From Lachnospiraceae bacterium (GTDB lineage: Bacteria; Bacillota; Clostridia; Lachnospirales; Lachnospiraceae), in the NCBI GenBank assembly GCA_018056425.1, contig JAGPFR010000004.1, positions 1 to 64,000 on the forward strand: 64,000 nucleotides of DNA, in the 5' to 3' direction. Under the pieces are notes generated by a model. The model was not told the origin of the DNA and made no database searches. It saw only the letters and a list, made by a program, of their open reading frames with translations. The position numbers and the translations under genes were made by a program. This document shows, piece by piece, positions 34,914-45,592 of the stretch. Every line of letters begins with the position of its first letter. Positions within the stretch are counted from its first letter, which is position 1.

Positions 34914-35180
34914 TTATCTGCGAAGTCCGAGTTTCTCGATAAGGGAACGATATCTCTCGATGTCCTTGTCTGCAAGATAATCGAGAAGTCCACGTCTCTG
35001 TCCGATCATCTTAAGCATTCCGCGACGTGAGTGGTTGTCCTTGGGATTAGCCTTAAGGTGCTCGGTGAGCTCTGAGATACGTGCGGTAAGAACCGCTACC
35101 TGAACCTCGGGTGAACCGGTATCCCCAGGTGTGCGGGCATACTCGTTCATGATTGCTGTTTTCTTTTCCTTACTGATCAT
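34914..35180 (-). CDS. rpsO: Ribosomal protein S15
   Basis: An 88-residue S15, the exact usual length. It binds the 16S central domain. [41 protein letters not shown] and the ending [13 protein letters not shown] are diagnostic. CGGAGG lies eight bases before ATG. Transcribed from its own promoter at 35305-35333 with a leader of about 118 bases. Confidence 0.98.
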   Translation of the reverse strand: MISKEKKTAIMNEYARTPGDTGSPEVQVAVLTARISELTEHLKANPKDNHSRRGMLKMIGQRRGLLDYLADKDIERYRSLIEKLGLRR

Positions 35181-35207
35181 TTTATAAACCTCCGTTTAAA
35201 CATTTAA

Positions 35208-35298
35208 GATGTTCTTATGAACATCCCGCCTGCGCTTCGCCTAAGACAAAGCCCGGGTGGAGTTTTCCTCTGGGCTGCGCCTCGGTAAGACCGCATGT
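35208..35298 (-). promoter_or_regulatory. Structured leader of rpsO, possible S15 autoregulatory RNA
   Basis: The transcript between the rpsO promoter and gene is GC-rich and foldable. AGCCC / GGGCT encloses a GAG / CTC hairpin, and GATGTTC-ATAA-GAACATC (35225-35208) is a perfect hairpin 28 bases before the start codon. S15 controls its own mRNA in several phyla by binding a leader fold; this is a candidate, not a recognised family. Confidence 0.45.
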
Positions 35299-35304
35299 TT
35301 GAAT

Positions 35305-35333
35305 AATATATCACCAAAATCCGCAAAATTCAA
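35305..35333 (-). promoter_or_regulatory. Sigma-A promoter of rpsO
   Basis: On the minus strand TTGAAT (35333-35328) and TATATT (35310-35305) with a 17-base spacer. Confidence 0.78.
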
Positions 35334-35359
35334 GGATTATTTGGCGAAATTCCGCTGTT

Positions 35360-36106
35360 TTACAGTACTTTTCCCAAAAACTCCTTAAGTCTGTCGTTTC
35401 TGGGATTAGCAAAGAACTCCCCGGGCTCGTTTTCTTCTATGAAATCGCCTCCGTCAAGAAACATTACGCGGCTGGCAACCTCTCTGGCAAAGCCCATCTC
35501 GTGGGTTACGACGACCATGGTCATATGCTCATCGGCAAGTTCTTTCATAACCTCGAGCACTTCTCCGACCATTTCGGGATCCAGGGCTGATGTGGGCTCA
35601 TCAAAGAGCATCACCTCAGGTTTCATGCAGAGAGCTCTTACAATCGCAATCCTTTGCTGCTGGCCTCCGGACAACTGAAGAGGATAATCCAGCGCCCTGT
35701 TTTTAAGACCCACTCTTTCGAGAAGCTCATAAGCATACCCTTCGGCCTCTTCTTTGGACTTATTCTGAAGAGTCATGGGAGCAATCGTAAGATTCTTCAT
35801 GATGGACATGTGCGGGAACAGATTAAACTGCTGGAACACCATTCCCATCTTCTGCCTGTGCATATTGATGTCCGTAGAAGGATCACAGATATTGACACCG
35901 TCAAAGATGATCTCTCCGCCCGTGGGTTCGTCAAGCTTGTTGAGGCATCTTAAAAAGGTCGATTTCCCCGATCCGGAAGGACCGATGACACATACGACAT
36001 CACCTTTATTGATATCAACGGTAATGCCTTTAAGGACCTTCATATCGCCGAAATGCTTCTCGAGATTTCTTACGCTGATAAGGGGGCTTTGATTAACGTT
36101 TGTCAT
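35360..36106 (-). CDS. Polar amino acid ABC transporter, ATP-binding protein
   Basis: A 248-residue ATPase of the GlnQ/HisP type. Walker A is GPSGSGKST, the Q-loop lies in [13 protein letters not shown], the signature is [15 protein letters not shown], and Walker B is [15 protein letters not shown] with the H-loop in [13 protein letters not shown]. All parts are intact. It overlaps the permease gene by 14 bases. Order here is binding protein, permease, ATPase. Confidence 0.95.
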   Translation of the reverse strand: MTNVNQSPLISVRNLEKHFGDMKVLKGITVDINKGDVVCVIGPSGSGKSTFLRCLNKLDEPTGGEIIFDGVNICDPSTDINMHRQKMGMVFQQFNLFPHMSIMKNLTIAPMTLQNKSKEEAEGYAYELLERVGLKNRALDYPLQLSGGQQQRIAIVRALCMKPEVMLFDEPTSALDPEMVGEVLEVMKELADEHMTMVVVTHEMGFAREVASRVMFLDGGDFIEENEPGEFFANPRNDRLKEFLGKVL

Positions 36107-36788
36107 TCTTATTAAGCCTCCGTTCTATCATCTTCACAAGTCTCTCAAGTATAAGAACCATCACAAGGTAGATAAGTGCCACCGCAATAAGGGGCATGAA
36201 TGCCGAGTACGTGCGGCTTCTTATGATATCTCCTCCCTTGGTCAGATCTTCGAGCGCGATATAACCCGCAACGGAAGTCTCTTTCAAAAGGGTTATGAAC
36301 TCATTTAAAAGTGTTGGGATTACATTCCTGATCGCCTGGGGCATGATAACCAGTGCCATTGTCTGGAAATAAGAAAAACCGAGAGATCTTCCCGCTTCCA
36401 TCTGCCCTCTGGGGATCGACTGAATGCCCGCCCTGAATATCTCCGCCTGATATGCTCCGGAATTGATACCGAATGCCAAAATAGCGGTCAGTGCCTTATC
36501 TATTCTCACGCTTCCGAAGATGACAAAATATATTATCAGAAGCTGAACTACAACCGGAGTTCCGCGAATGATCGTGAGATATACATTGCACAGGAAATTC
36601 AGGACTTTCAATTTGCCGGTATTATCGTGAACATTTCTGATGATGGCTATGGTAAAGCCGATGATCAGTCCGAGAAGTACCGCAAACAAAGTCAGCTTTA
36701 AAGTAACGAGAAGACCGTTTGCCAGATAACGCCAACGGTCCTCGCTTACAAAATTCAAAATAAATTGCTGCTTAAATTCATCAAACAT
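36093..36788 (-). CDS. Polar amino acid ABC transporter, permease
   Basis: A 231-residue membrane protein of the HisM/GlnP family with about five helices. [18 protein letters not shown] is the family entry motif, and the EAA loop reads [31 protein letters not shown] (in two parts). [21 protein letters not shown] is also typical. It forms the translocation pore with the adjacent ATPase. It begins three bases after the binding protein gene. Confidence 0.94.
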   Translation of the reverse strand: MFDEFKQQFILNFVSEDRWRYLANGLLVTLKLTLFAVLLGLIIGFTIAIIRNVHDNTGKLKVLNFLCNVYLTIIRGTPVVVQLLIIYFVIFGSVRIDKALTAILAFGINSGAYQAEIFRAGIQSIPRGQMEAGRSLGFSYFQTMALVIMPQAIRNVIPTLLNEFITLLKETSVAGYIALEDLTKGGDIIRSRTYSAFMPLIAVALIYLVMVLILERLVKMIERRLNKNDKR

Positions 36789-36791
36789 AGA

Positions 36792-37541
36792 TTATTCCGC
36801 GGAAATATACTTAGCTACGATGGCATCAAGAGTTCCGTCTGCCTTGAGTTCTGCGAGTGCTGCATTGATCTGGTTAAGAAGCTCGGTGTTGCCCTTTTTA
36901 ACTGCGATAGCATACTCTTCGTCAGCATATGCCTCTTCGAGAATGATAAGTCCTTCGTTCTCGGATACGAATACTCTTGCAGGCTCATTGTCGATGATGA
37001 CCGCATCGATCTTGCCCTGGGAAAGAGCCTGAACAGCTTCCATTCCCTTCGCATATCTTTCGATCTTGTCATCGCCGAATTCTTCGCTTGCATAGATGTC
37101 TCCGGTAGTTCCCTGCTGAACACCGATGGTAAGACCCTCAAGATCGTCAAGAGAAGTGATTCCGCTGTCAGCCTTTACGATGACAACCTGACGTGCGATT
37201 GCGTAAGTGTCGGAGAAATCAACATTGGTCTTTCTGTCTTCGGTAACAGTCATTCCGGCCATACCCATATCCGCCTTGCCCGAACTTACTTCGGGGATGA
37301 TTGAATCGAAAGCGATATCTTCAATCTGAAGCTCGCATCCCATCTTCTCGGCAATTGCTGCCGCAATCTCTGCATCGATTCCAACGATCGTGCTTCCCTC
37401 ATGATACTCGTAAGGGGGAAACTCTGCGTTGGTAGCCATTACAAGAACACCTGCCTGTGCGGTTCCGCTTGCGCTCTTTCCGCAACCTGCAAAGCTCATT
37501 ACCATAACAACGCTCATAATAAGACCTAATACTTTTTTCAT
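36792..37541 (-). CDS. Polar amino acid ABC transporter, substrate-binding lipoprotein
   Basis: A family 3 solute-binding protein of about 249 residues. The signal peptide MKKVLGLIMSVVMVMS ends in the lipobox SFAGC. The binding domain shows VMATNAEFPPYEYHEG, IVGIDAEIAAAIAEKMG and MGMAGMTVTEDRKTNVDFS, the pattern that binds the alpha-amino and carboxyl groups of amino acids. The specific amino acid is not clear. The ATG at 37541 is preferred: GGGAGG lies five bases upstream, whereas the ATG at 37595 puts 18 charged residues before the signal peptide. Confidence 0.94.
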   Translation of the reverse strand: MKKVLGLIMSVVMVMSFAGCGKSASGTAQAGVLVMATNAEFPPYEYHEGSTIVGIDAEIAAAIAEKMGCELQIEDIAFDSIIPEVSSGKADMGMAGMTVTEDRKTNVDFSDTYAIARQVVIVKADSGITSLDDLEGLTIGVQQGTTGDIYASEEFGDDKIERYAKGMEAVQALSQGKIDAVIIDNEPARVFVSENEGLIILEEAYADEEYAIAVKKGNTELLNQINAALAELKADGTLDAIVAKYISAE

Positions 37542-37594
37542 AATTACCTCCCTGCCCTTACGGGCATATATCACGGAGCGAGACGCTCCGATCA

Positions 37595-39268
37595 TTACTG
37601 ATTGGAAATCGGAAGAGCTCCCTGCTTTGCAGCATTGAGATTATCCTCTTCCTCTTTTATCGCAAAAGCAATATTGGTCGCGTGATCCGCAACTCTTTCA
37701 AGTCCGGATACGATATCCGAGAAGATCATTCCGGCTTCGGGTGTACACTCACCCTTGGCAAGTCGCTCGATATGATTGGACTGAAGGATCCTTTCTTCCT
37801 GATCTATCTTCTCTTCAAGATCGATGACATCCTGGAAGTGTGTCTCATCGCTCTTTGCAAATATATCCATCGAATATCTGATGATGGTATTTACCATATC
37901 AAGCATTTCCCCAAGTTCTCTCAGGGCATCGTGTGAAAGGACCGCACCGTTTTCTTTGCGCTGCTTTGCGGCGTCAGCGGCATTTTCCGCATGGTCGCCT
38001 ATTCGCTCGATATCGTTAACAACATGGAACATTGCACCGATCGATTTCAAGTCTTCGATGGGCAGCGGCATCTGGTTGATCTGGACCAGATATCCGGTTA
38101 TGGCATGGTTCAGGAAGTTGATGTTTTCCTCAACCTTATAAACTTCTTCGATATCGTCCTCATCGAGGGTAACGAGAGCATTCATTGCGCGGTTGAGATT
38201 CTCGCTTGCAAGAGATGCCATTCGGTCAAGCTCTTTGACAACTTCGATCATAGCGGTCGCGGGGTTAAAGATAACCTTGGAACCGATGTATTTAAGCTGG
38301 AAGTTCTCGCGGTATCCGACCTTTACATCCTCTCCTCTTACGGTAGCGCTCGCCAGTTTTACGAGAGGCTTTACAAAAGGAAGAACGATGATAACCTGCG
38401 CGATCTTCATAAGGGTATGAGCATTCGCAACGAATCTTCCGTTATCAGCGGAGAACATCTTGATAAATGCGATGACCTGATCCTGTCCGACAGCCATGAT
38501 GACATACATGATCGCGGTACCGATAACGTTGAACCACAGATGTATCATTGCGGCACGCTTTGCATCCTTTTTACCGGACAGTGAAGCAAGAACCGCGGTT
38601 GAACACGCACCGATGTTACAGCCCATGATGATATACAGACACATGGGAAGTTCAAGGAGATCCTGCTGAGCCATCAAAAGGACGATGGATACGGTAACGG
38701 ATGAACTCTGAACTATGCTTGTGATGGCAAAGCCCACAAATGTTGCAAGGAATCTGTTATCAAGTGAAAGAAGGAGCGAAGCAACTCTTGCGTCCTCTTT
38801 AAGAAAGCTCATGGATGAGCTCATGGTCTGAAGTCCCATGAAAAGAATACCGAAGCCTACGATTATCTCGGCAAAATCCTTGGTTTTCTCTTTCTTAGAA
38901 AACATGAGACATACAACGCCCACAAGCAGGATCACGGGAGCGTATTTGCTTATGTTGAATGAAACGAGCTGTGAGGTAACCGTGGTACCGATGTTGGCAC
39001 CGAGGATAACTCCGGCTGCCTGATAGAGATTCATGAGGCCCGCATTAACGAACGAAACGACCATCGCAGTACATGCCGAAGATGACTGGATCACCGCCGT
39101 GAAGATCAGTCCGACGATCATGCCGGTAAAACGATTGGTCGTAAATATTTCAAGAATATGTCTAAGCTTGGCGCCCGCAACGGTCTCGATCGCCTTACTC
39201 ATTATTTTCATGCCGTACAGGAAAAGGCCTAATCCCCCACACAATGCAACTATTACCGATATACTCAT
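37595..39268 (-). CDS. Na/phosphate cotransporter with PhoU-like domain
   Basis: A 557-residue protein of the Na/Pi cotransporter II family. GGLGLFLYGMKIMSKAIE begins the first repeat; the two QSSS motifs that define the inverted repeats are FTAVIQSSSACTA and ITSIVQSSSVTVS. GANIGTTVT and GCNIGACSTAV are the matching loops. From about residue 340 the protein is a cytoplasmic PhoU-like helical domain (DIERIGDHAENAADAA, LERVADHATNIAFAI). It should import phosphate with sodium. It has its own promoter and lies between the amino acid transporter and ribF. Confidence 0.92.
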   Translation of the reverse strand: MSISVIVALCGGLGLFLYGMKIMSKAIETVAGAKLRHILEIFTTNRFTGMIVGLIFTAVIQSSSACTAMVVSFVNAGLMNLYQAAGVILGANIGTTVTSQLVSFNISKYAPVILLVGVVCLMFSKKEKTKDFAEIIVGFGILFMGLQTMSSSMSFLKEDARVASLLLSLDNRFLATFVGFAITSIVQSSSVTVSIVLLMAQQDLLELPMCLYIIMGCNIGACSTAVLASLSGKKDAKRAAMIHLWFNVIGTAIMYVIMAVGQDQVIAFIKMFSADNGRFVANAHTLMKIAQVIIVLPFVKPLVKLASATVRGEDVKVGYRENFQLKYIGSKVIFNPATAMIEVVKELDRMASLASENLNRAMNALVTLDEDDIEEVYKVEENINFLNHAITGYLVQINQMPLPIEDLKSIGAMFHVVNDIERIGDHAENAADAAKQRKENGAVLSHDALRELGEMLDMVNTIIRYSMDIFAKSDETHFQDVIDLEEKIDQEERILQSNHIERLAKGECTPEAGMIFSDIVSGLERVADHATNIAFAIKEEEDNLNAAKQGALPISNQ

Positions 39269-39326
39269 TACTTCCTCATTTCGTTTCCGAAAACTCTACT
39301 CTTATATCCCTCATCGAACGCTTACG

Positions 39327-39355
39327 ATTATAATCGAATGCCGCCCAAGTCGCAA
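39327..39355 (-). promoter_or_regulatory. Sigma-A promoter of the Na/Pi cotransporter gene
   Basis: On the minus strand TTGCGA (39355-39350) and perfect TATAAT (39332-39327) with a 17-base spacer, just past the ribF stop. Confidence 0.7.
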
Positions 39356-39359
39356 GGTA

Positions 39360-40286
39360 CTAAGGACGATACTTCTCAATATCCGAAGCCAGACGGTCCT
39401 TAAGAGCATCCAGGGATTCAAATTTGGTCTCAGGTCTGCAAAAATGCTTTAAATACACCTCGGCATCGCGCATGTAAACATCACCGTCAAAATCGTAGAT
39501 GTAGGTCTCAACGCCCCTGACTTCATGGTCCGAGATCGTGGGCTTCTTACCGATATTGGTCAGCCCCGCATATTTATGTCCGTCGATCAATACATCGGAT
39601 GTATATACTCCGCTCGGGGGAAGAAGCTTTTCGGGATCCGGCACGATATTTATCGTGGGGAACCCGAGCTCACGACCCATGTGATTTCCGTGAACTATTT
39701 TCCCGCAGACAAAATAAGGAATCCCGAGCAGTTCTTCGGCTTTTTCCATCTCCGCTTCCGAAACCATCTGTCTGATAAGTGTTGAACTGACTTCATATTC
39801 CTTATCGAGGTTTACGGTGAGCTTGTCTATGATCCTTACTTCTATATCGTTCTCTTTTCCGTAGGACTTCAGGAGATCTGCATTTCCCAGGCCTTTTTTA
39901 CCGAAAGAAAGATCCGACCCCGCGGCCATCATCACCGCGCCGATCCTGCCGACTATAAGATTATTCAAAAAATCCAGGGGCTCGGTATCCGCGGTAGCTT
40001 TGTCGAAAGGATATTCTATCAGTATGTCGATACCCTTTCTTTCGAAAAGAATACGCTTCTCTGCCGGGGTTGTAAGAACTCCGCTCTCGCCTCCGAAGAA
40101 AGATTCGGGTGCGGGATCGAATGTAAAAACAACGGACTTGAAATCTTCATCCGCATGGCTTTTTGCATACTGAGTGATCTCCATCAGAAGGCTCTGGTGT
40201 CCGATGTGCACGCCGTCAAACTTGCCGATTGCCACGCATGAAGGTCCGTTTATGTATATGTCTTTTGTTCCGGATATTATTTCCAT
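39360..40286 (-). CDS. ribF: Bifunctional riboflavin kinase / FAD synthetase
   Basis: A protein of about 308 residues making FMN and then FAD from riboflavin. The N-terminal FAD synthetase domain has CVAIGKFDGVHIGHQSLL (the HxGH nucleotidyl-transfer motif) and VSSTLIRQMV. The C-terminal kinase domain has GIPYFVCGKIVHGNHMGRELGFPTIN in two joined parts, and SGVYTSDVLIDG. The length is normal. ATG at 40286 is preferred; a TTG two codons earlier would overlap the truB stop by four bases. Last gene of the rimP-to-ribF operon. Confidence 0.95.
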   Translation of the reverse strand: MEIISGTKDIYINGPSCVAIGKFDGVHIGHQSLLMEITQYAKSHADEDFKSVVFTFDPAPESFFGGESGVLTTPAEKRILFERKGIDILIEYPFDKATADTEPLDFLNNLIVGRIGAVMMAAGSDLSFGKKGLGNADLLKSYGKENDIEVRIIDKLTVNLDKEYEVSSTLIRQMVSEAEMEKAEELLGIPYFVCGKIVHGNHMGRELGFPTINIVPDPEKLLPPSGVYTSDVLIDGHKYAGLTNIGKKPTISDHEVRGVETYIYDFDGDVYMRDAEVYLKHFCRPETKFESLDALKDRLASDIEKYRP

Positions 40287-40288
40287 AT

Positions 40289-41230
40289 TCAAAACATCTT
40301 TACGGGTGAAAGTAATCTCTGTGCAGGATCCGATTCGTAAACTGCGGCGAAAGACTTATCGCTGTGATAGATCCTGAACTCTTTTTTACCGGATCCGGTT
40401 AATGCAATGGCTGCGGATGCATCTTCCGCAAAATCCTCAAAAAGAAGTTTGTTTCCGTTTGAAAGTTTCTTCTGAGCTTCCTCCTTAACGGTAAGCGCAG
40501 GAAGATCTTCGAATACGGTATCAACGCTCATAAGATAATCCATGAGTTTATCTTCATGGCCTTCATCTCTTAAATGTCTTATCTCGTCAAGACTTACCGC
40601 ATTATCCAGAGTAAAGGGGCCCACTTTGCTCCTTATAAGTGACTGCATGCATCCGCCGCAACCAAGGTCTCTTCCGATATCGTCGCAAAGAGATCTGATA
40701 TATGTTCCCTTCGAACAAAGGACTTTGATCCTGACGACGGGAAGTGATATGTCCAGTACTTCAATCCTGTGGATCGTTACTTTTCTCGCTTCCCTTTCGA
40801 CGGTCTGACCGCTTCTTGCGATGTCGTAAAGTCTTCTTCCGTCTTTTTTTAACGCAGAATACATGGGAGGAATCTGCTCTATCTCGCCGGCATAGCGGCT
40901 GACAGCTTCGGTGATCTGCTCTTCGGAAAGAGCATTTACGGCATCCGGATCTCCTCCTGTCACTTCACCTGTTGTATCAAGCGTATCCGTAGTCCTGCCC
41001 AGAAGAAGTTCTGCGATATATTCCTTATCCCAGTCTGTTATCAGTCCGCAAACCTTAGTGGCTTTTCCGAGAGCCACCGGAAGGACTCCGGTCGCCATGG
41101 GATCAAGGGTTCCTGTATGTCCGCTTTTTCTCTGGCGATATACGCCGCGAACAACCGCTACAACATCAAAGGAGGTGTATCCCGCCTCCTTTGATATGTT
41201 AAGTATTCCGTTAATTCCCGAATCAGGCAT
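40289..41230 (-). CDS. truB: tRNA pseudouridine-55 synthase
   Basis: A 313-residue enzyme that makes pseudouridine 55 in the T loop of tRNAs. The catalytic Asp is in GHTGTLDPMATGVLP (about residue 43). Also present are YIAELLLGRTTDTLDTTG, QIPPMYSALKKDGRRLYDIAR and CSKGTYIRSLCDDIG. ATG at 41230 overlaps the nrnA stop by eight bases and has AAGGAG nine bases upstream; an ATG ten codons earlier is not favoured. Downstream of nrnA and upstream of ribF in the usual order. Confidence 0.96.
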   Translation of the reverse strand: MPDSGINGILNISKEAGYTSFDVVAVVRGVYRQRKSGHTGTLDPMATGVLPVALGKATKVCGLITDWDKEYIAELLLGRTTDTLDTTGEVTGGDPDAVNALSEEQITEAVSRYAGEIEQIPPMYSALKKDGRRLYDIARSGQTVEREARKVTIHRIEVLDISLPVVRIKVLCSKGTYIRSLCDDIGRDLGCGGCMQSLIRSKVGPFTLDNAVSLDEIRHLRDEGHEDKLMDYLMSVDTVFEDLPALTVKEEAQKKLSNGNKLLFEDFAEDASAAIALTGSGKKEFRIYHSDKSFAAVYESDPAQRLLSPVKMF

Positions 41231-42206
41231 CCTGCTCTTCTCCTTCAGGGGAAGCATCAAGCTGCTTTTCGATGTACTTGGACAGATTGTTTACACAGTC
41301 ATATACGTTACCGCTCATGTTGCATCCGGCCGCTCTCGCATGTCCGCCGCCGCCGAAATTCTCTGCGATCTTGGCAACATTTACTTTCTCGGAAGATCTC
41401 AGCGATACCTTGTATTCCTGGTTGCCGACCTCATACATGAAGATTGAAACCTCGGCACCTCTGATATTCCTGAGCTGTGATACGATGCCTTCAAAATCTT
41501 TGCTGACTACACCGTAGAAATCCTGGGTTCTCTTATCGAGCCAGCTGACAACACATCTGTCGTCCATGAACCTTACGCTCTCCATGAGACATCTTCCGAG
41601 GATCTGTGACTGAAGATAAGTCTTCTCGTAGAAGCATCTCTGGATAAGTGAAGGAAAATCAAAACCATACTCCATCAGCTCTGCGGCTCTTCTCATGGTA
41701 TCGGGTGAAGTGCATGAATACTGGAAGACACCGGTATCGGTTACCATTCCGGTATAGATGCATTTAGCAACTTCTATATCCACATACTTCTTATCGAAAA
41801 GAGTATAGAGCAGTTCACAGGTGGAACTGATATCGGGATCGATCTCATTGAGATCTCCCGCTCCCGTTTTATTGCTCTCATGATGATCGATGTTGATGGT
41901 TTTGACAGCGGCATCAAAATATTTACCGGGCTCGCCGAGTCTATCCCTGTTGCAGTCAAGCACGAAATATACATCGTAGGGAGCAACATCCGGAAACTCT
42001 CTCCTGATCTCAGAATAACCGATCTCACCGTCAAAGATGGTGGGGATGGGATTTTCGAGATATACATCAACAGTCAGCCCGGGCAATGCATTAAGCAGAT
42101 ACCGTCTGAGAGCAAGGCATGAAGAAATGGCATCACCGTCAGGTCTTATATGACCGCTGATGCCTATTCTCTCAGCTCCTTCACATTCTTTTAAAATATC
42201 AAGCAT
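41223..42206 (-). CDS. nrnA: DHH/DHHA1 phosphoesterase (NrnA-like nanoRNase/pAp phosphatase)
   Basis: A 327-residue DHH-family enzyme that degrades very short RNAs and dephosphorylates pAp. ISGHIRPDGDAISSCLAL carries metal ligands, VLDCNRDR and INIDHHESNKTG hold the DHH motif, and CEGTDTGVFQYS-type sequence (MVTDTGVFQYSC) follows. The C-terminal DHHA1 domain ends in GGGGHARAAGCNM. It sits between rbfA and truB, the standard place in Firmicutes. AGAGG lies ten bases upstream of ATG. Confidence 0.93.
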   Translation of the reverse strand: MLDILKECEGAERIGISGHIRPDGDAISSCLALRRYLLNALPGLTVDVYLENPIPTIFDGEIGYSEIRREFPDVAPYDVYFVLDCNRDRLGEPGKYFDAAVKTINIDHHESNKTGAGDLNEIDPDISSTCELLYTLFDKKYVDIEVAKCIYTGMVTDTGVFQYSCTSPDTMRRAAELMEYGFDFPSLIQRCFYEKTYLQSQILGRCLMESVRFMDDRCVVSWLDKRTQDFYGVVSKDFEGIVSQLRNIRGAEVSIFMYEVGNQEYKVSLRSSEKVNVAKIAENFGGGGHARAAGCNMSGNVYDCVNNLSKYIEKQLDASPEGEEQDA

Positions 42207-42233
42207 TAAAAAAACCTCTAATTTGGCGGAAGA

Positions 42234-42623
42234 TCACTCTTCTTCCGTACCATCGTCAACATGTCTTGCTTCATCGTCCGCAACGATCTCATCGATCTTA
42301 TGGATCATATCCACACCGTATTCAACGGTTGAATCGGATATGAATGTGAGAAGCGGAGTGTTTCTCATGTTCATACGCATCGCAAGTTCATGTCTGATAT
42401 AACCCGAAGCCGACTCAAGCCCCTTGATGGTATTGTCCCTGTCCTCATCGGAACCGAGAACGGATATCCATACTTTACAGGTCTTAAGATCGGGAGCTAC
42501 GTATACATCGATGATGCTGGTCCAGGGACTGACCCTGGGATCCTTAACATCACGAATGATGGACGCAAGTTCCTTCTGAACTTCGGAATTAAGTCTTATA
42601 TTTTTTATACTGTTTTTTCTCAC
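42234..42623 (-). CDS. rbfA: Ribosome-binding factor A
   Basis: A 129-residue KH-fold factor for 30S maturation and cold growth. The pattern [22 protein letters not shown] is typical, as are [18 protein letters not shown] and [24 protein letters not shown]. The C-terminal 20 residues are acidic and variable. It overlaps the infB stop by four bases (ATGA). Confidence 0.96.
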   Translation of the reverse strand: MRKNSIKNIRLNSEVQKELASIIRDVKDPRVSPWTSIIDVYVAPDLKTCKVWISVLGSDEDRDNTIKGLESASGYIRHELAMRMNMRNTPLLTFISDSTVEYGVDMIHKIDEIVADDEARHVDDGTEEE

Positions 42624-45589
42624 GTTCTGGGAACCTCTACCATAATGTAGGCTTCTACCATGTCTTCTTCCTTGATGGCATCGAAACCGTCAAATACAAG
42701 TCCGCATTCGAAACCTTCTTTAACTTCCTTGACGTCATCCTTGAATCTCTTAAGTGATGAAAGAACTCCTTCGTAAACGGTGTCCTCTCCTCTGGTAATA
42801 CGAACCTTGCAGCCTCTCTGCATGATACCGTCGAGCACATAGGAACCTGCAATATTTCCGATAGCGGATGCTTTGAAGATCTGTCTGATCTGCGCATGTC
42901 CGAGAATCTTCTCTTCGAATACGGGATCGAGCATTCCCTTCATAGCACGCTCAACATCCTCGATTGCCTTATAGATGACATCGTAGCATCTGACATCGAC
43001 GTTCTCCTGCTCAGCCTTATCTCCGGCTGCGCTGTCGGGCTTAACGTTGAATCCGATGATGATCGCGTTGGATGCACCTGCAAGAGTGACGTCGGATTCA
43101 TTGATGGCACCAACGCCGCTGTGGATGACCTTAACAACAACTTCTTCATTGGAAAGCTTGAGGAGTGACTCCTTGAGTGCCTCAACAGAACCCTGTACAT
43201 CGGCCTTGATGATGATATCAAGTTCCTTGAGGTTCTCCTCCTTGATCTTGGAGAAGAGATCTTCAAGGCTCATGCGGCCCTGGGTCTCTGCAAGCTTCTG
43301 CTTCTTATTCTCTGCGGTGTAGGTATCAGCGTAGGACTTAGCTTCCTTATCGGATGCATGTGCAAGGAATACCTCACCTGCTTCGGGTACGGAACTTAAG
43401 CCCAGGATCTCTACGGGAGTAGAAGGACCTGCGGTCTTAACATTCTCACCCTTATCGCTGATCATTGCTCTTACCTTACCGTGTGCGGCACCGGCAGAAA
43501 TGAAATCTCCGATGTGAAGAGTACCCTTCTGTACAAGAACGGTAGCAACAGGACCTCTTCCCTTATCAAGCTGTGCCTCGATAACGACACCTCTTGCTTT
43601 TCTGTCGGGATCGGCCTTGAGCTCAAGTACGTCTGCTGTAAGAAGGATCATATCAAGCAGGTTGTCGAGTCCTTCACCGGTCTTGGCGGATACGGGAGCA
43701 AATACGGTTGATCCACCCCAATCCTCGGAGATGAGTTCATACTCTGAAAGTTCCTGCTTTACTCTGTCGATATTTGCCGAAGGCTTATCGATCTTGTTTA
43801 CCGCAACAATGATCTCTACGCCTGCTGCCTTGGCATGGTTAATAGCCTCAACGGTCTGGGGCATTACACCGTCGTCTGCAGCGACAACGAGAATTGCGAT
43901 ATCTGTCGAATTGGCACCACGCATACGCATTGCGGTGAATGCTTCATGTCCGGGAGTGTCAAGGAAGGTAATGGACTTGCCCTTAACATCAACGGTATAA
44001 GCACCGATGGCCTGGGTAATACCGCCGGCCTCGCGCTGGGTTACGTGAGTCTTTCTGATGGCATCGAGGAGCGAAGTCTTACCATGGTCAACATGACCCA
44101 TTACGCAGACTACGGGAGGTCTCTCCTTCATCTTGCTGGTATCTTCCTCGTCCTCTTTAAGGAGCTCTTCGATGACATTGATCTTAACTTCATGCTCACA
44201 GAGGATCTCATACTCCATAGCGATGTTCTCTGCATCTTCGTAAGAGATCTCCTGGTTAACGGTAACGATCTTACCGGTGAGGAAAAGCTTCTTGATGATA
44301 TCGGAAGCCTTCATCTTCATCTTGGCAGCAAGATCACCGATGGTAATGGTATCGGGAAGAGTGATAACCTTGATCTGCTCTTCTACTACCTCTTCCACCT
44401 TCTTCTCGGGCTTGATGAAACGTCCTGCCTTCTTGCTGCGAGACAGTTCTTCCTCGTTATAATTTATATCCTTGTGCTTGCTGTTTCTTTCTTCGTTCCT
44501 GCGTCTTGCGTCGCGGCCGCCTTTGTTCGATGTAGGACCGTCTGAGGTAAAGATCTTACCTCCGCCAGCACCTTTGCCGTTTCCGAATCCGGCTCCCGGT
44601 CTGCCATTTGGTCTTTGATTTCCAGCGCCACCAGAAAAGCCCCTGCCAGGAGCTCCAGCATTAAAACCGCCCCTCTGAGGGTTCTGCGCGCCCTGGAAAG
44701 AGTTCGTGCGCCCTGTCTGATTCTGCCTGAAATTCCCGCCGTTTTGGCCTTTTTCCGCATTGTTCTGGCCATATCCGTTTCCTCCGCGATATCCGCCTTT
44801 TGAACGCTGTCCGGGTCTGTCGTTGATGCTGATGGAACGGTTTGCATCACGATTTCCCTGGTTCTGCTTCTGATCGTTATTTGCAGGACGATTGCTCTCG
44901 GAAGGTGCGGGCTTATTCTCAGCCTTTACTTCGGGAGCCTGGGTATTTGCATGTGCATTCTGCTCCTGAGTCTTCTGAACGGGCTGCTCATTAACCTCGG
45001 GCTTAGGCTTCCTGGGATTCTGAACAGTCTTGGGATCCTGAACCATATTTACGGAAGGGGTATCCGAAGGAGCGGTCAGAGGCTTGATGATCCTTCTGAC
45101 TTCGGGTCTTCCTGACTGCATGCCCGGGCGATTGTTTGTCTGCACTCCGGGTCTTGCCTGATTATATCCCGCACCCTGCTGGGGTTTTGCGGCCTGTCCG
45201 GTATAAGCCCTTGCAGGCTGGCTTGCAGAGCTCTGAGCCTGAGGCTTACCGTTCTTATTGTTTACGATTATGATCTTCTTTCTGGGCTGAGAAGAATCAC
45301 CTGAACCATGAGCGGGTTTAGCTTCCTGCTTCTTCTCGGAAGATACATTCTCCTTAACCTCTTCGGGCTTTTTCTCTTCCTTGCTCTCTGCAGGAGCCGG
45401 CTTAGGTGCTTCCGCAGCCTTTGCTGAATTTTTTGCACCGAATTTGGCTCTGAGTTTATCGGCCTCTTCTTCGGAAACCGAACTCTGATGGGACTTTACT
45501 TCCATTCCCATCTCAACAGCAGCAGCTACAACATCACTGCTCTTAATGCCTAATTCTTTTGCAATTTCATGTAATCTGGGTTTTGCCAT
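42620..45589 (-). CDS. infB: Translation initiation factor IF-2
   Basis: A 989-residue GTPase that brings initiator tRNA to the 30S subunit. A short N-terminal helical domain ([20 protein letters not shown]) leads into about 330 residues of low-complexity linker, Lys/Glu/Ala-rich first and then Gly/Asn/Gln/Arg-rich. A second IF2_N domain ([20 protein letters not shown]) precedes the G domain: [15 protein letters not shown] near 496, [21 protein letters not shown]. Domains II-IV complete it. The long glycine-rich linker makes it larger than the B. subtilis protein. It starts three bases after ylxQ. Confidence 0.97.
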   Translation of the reverse strand: MAKPRLHEIAKELGIKSSDVVAAAVEMGMEVKSHQSSVSEEEADKLRAKFGAKNSAKAAEAPKPAPAESKEEKKPEEVKENVSSEKKQEAKPAHGSGDSSQPRKKIIIVNNKNGKPQAQSSASQPARAYTGQAAKPQQGAGYNQARPGVQTNNRPGMQSGRPEVRRIIKPLTAPSDTPSVNMVQDPKTVQNPRKPKPEVNEQPVQKTQEQNAHANTQAPEVKAENKPAPSESNRPANNDQKQNQGNRDANRSISINDRPGQRSKGGYRGGNGYGQNNAEKGQNGGNFRQNQTGRTNSFQGAQNPQRGGFNAGAPGRGFSGGAGNQRPNGRPGAGFGNGKGAGGGKIFTSDGPTSNKGGRDARRRNEERNSKHKDINYNEEELSRSKKAGRFIKPEKKVEEVVEEQIKVITLPDTITIGDLAAKMKMKASDIIKKLFLTGKIVTVNQEISYEDAENIAMEYEILCEHEVKINVIEELLKEDEEDTSKMKERPPVVCVMGHVDHGKTSLLDAIRKTHVTQREAGGITQAIGAYTVDVKGKSITFLDTPGHEAFTAMRMRGANSTDIAILVVAADDGVMPQTVEAINHAKAAGVEIIVAVNKIDKPSANIDRVKQELSEYELISEDWGGSTVFAPVSAKTGEGLDNLLDMILLTADVLELKADPDRKARGVVIEAQLDKGRGPVATVLVQKGTLHIGDFISAGAAHGKVRAMISDKGENVKTAGPSTPVEILGLSSVPEAGEVFLAHASDKEAKSYADTYTAENKKQKLAETQGRMSLEDLFSKIKEENLKELDIIIKADVQGSVEALKESLLKLSNEEVVVKVIHSGVGAINESDVTLAGASNAIIIGFNVKPDSAAGDKAEQENVDVRCYDVIYKAIEDVERAMKGMLDPVFEEKILGHAQIRQIFKASAIGNIAGSYVLDGIMQRGCKVRITRGEDTVYEGVLSSLKRFKDDVKEVKEGFECGLVFDGFDAIKEEDMVEAYIMVEVPRT

Positions 45590-45592
45590 TAA

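Noticed and set aside
35217..35298. RNase P RNA-like sequence (GAGGAAAA...CCGGGC) before rpsO
   Set aside because: Too short, and none of the long RNase P core is present; it lies between the rpsO promoter and gene, so a leader is more likely.
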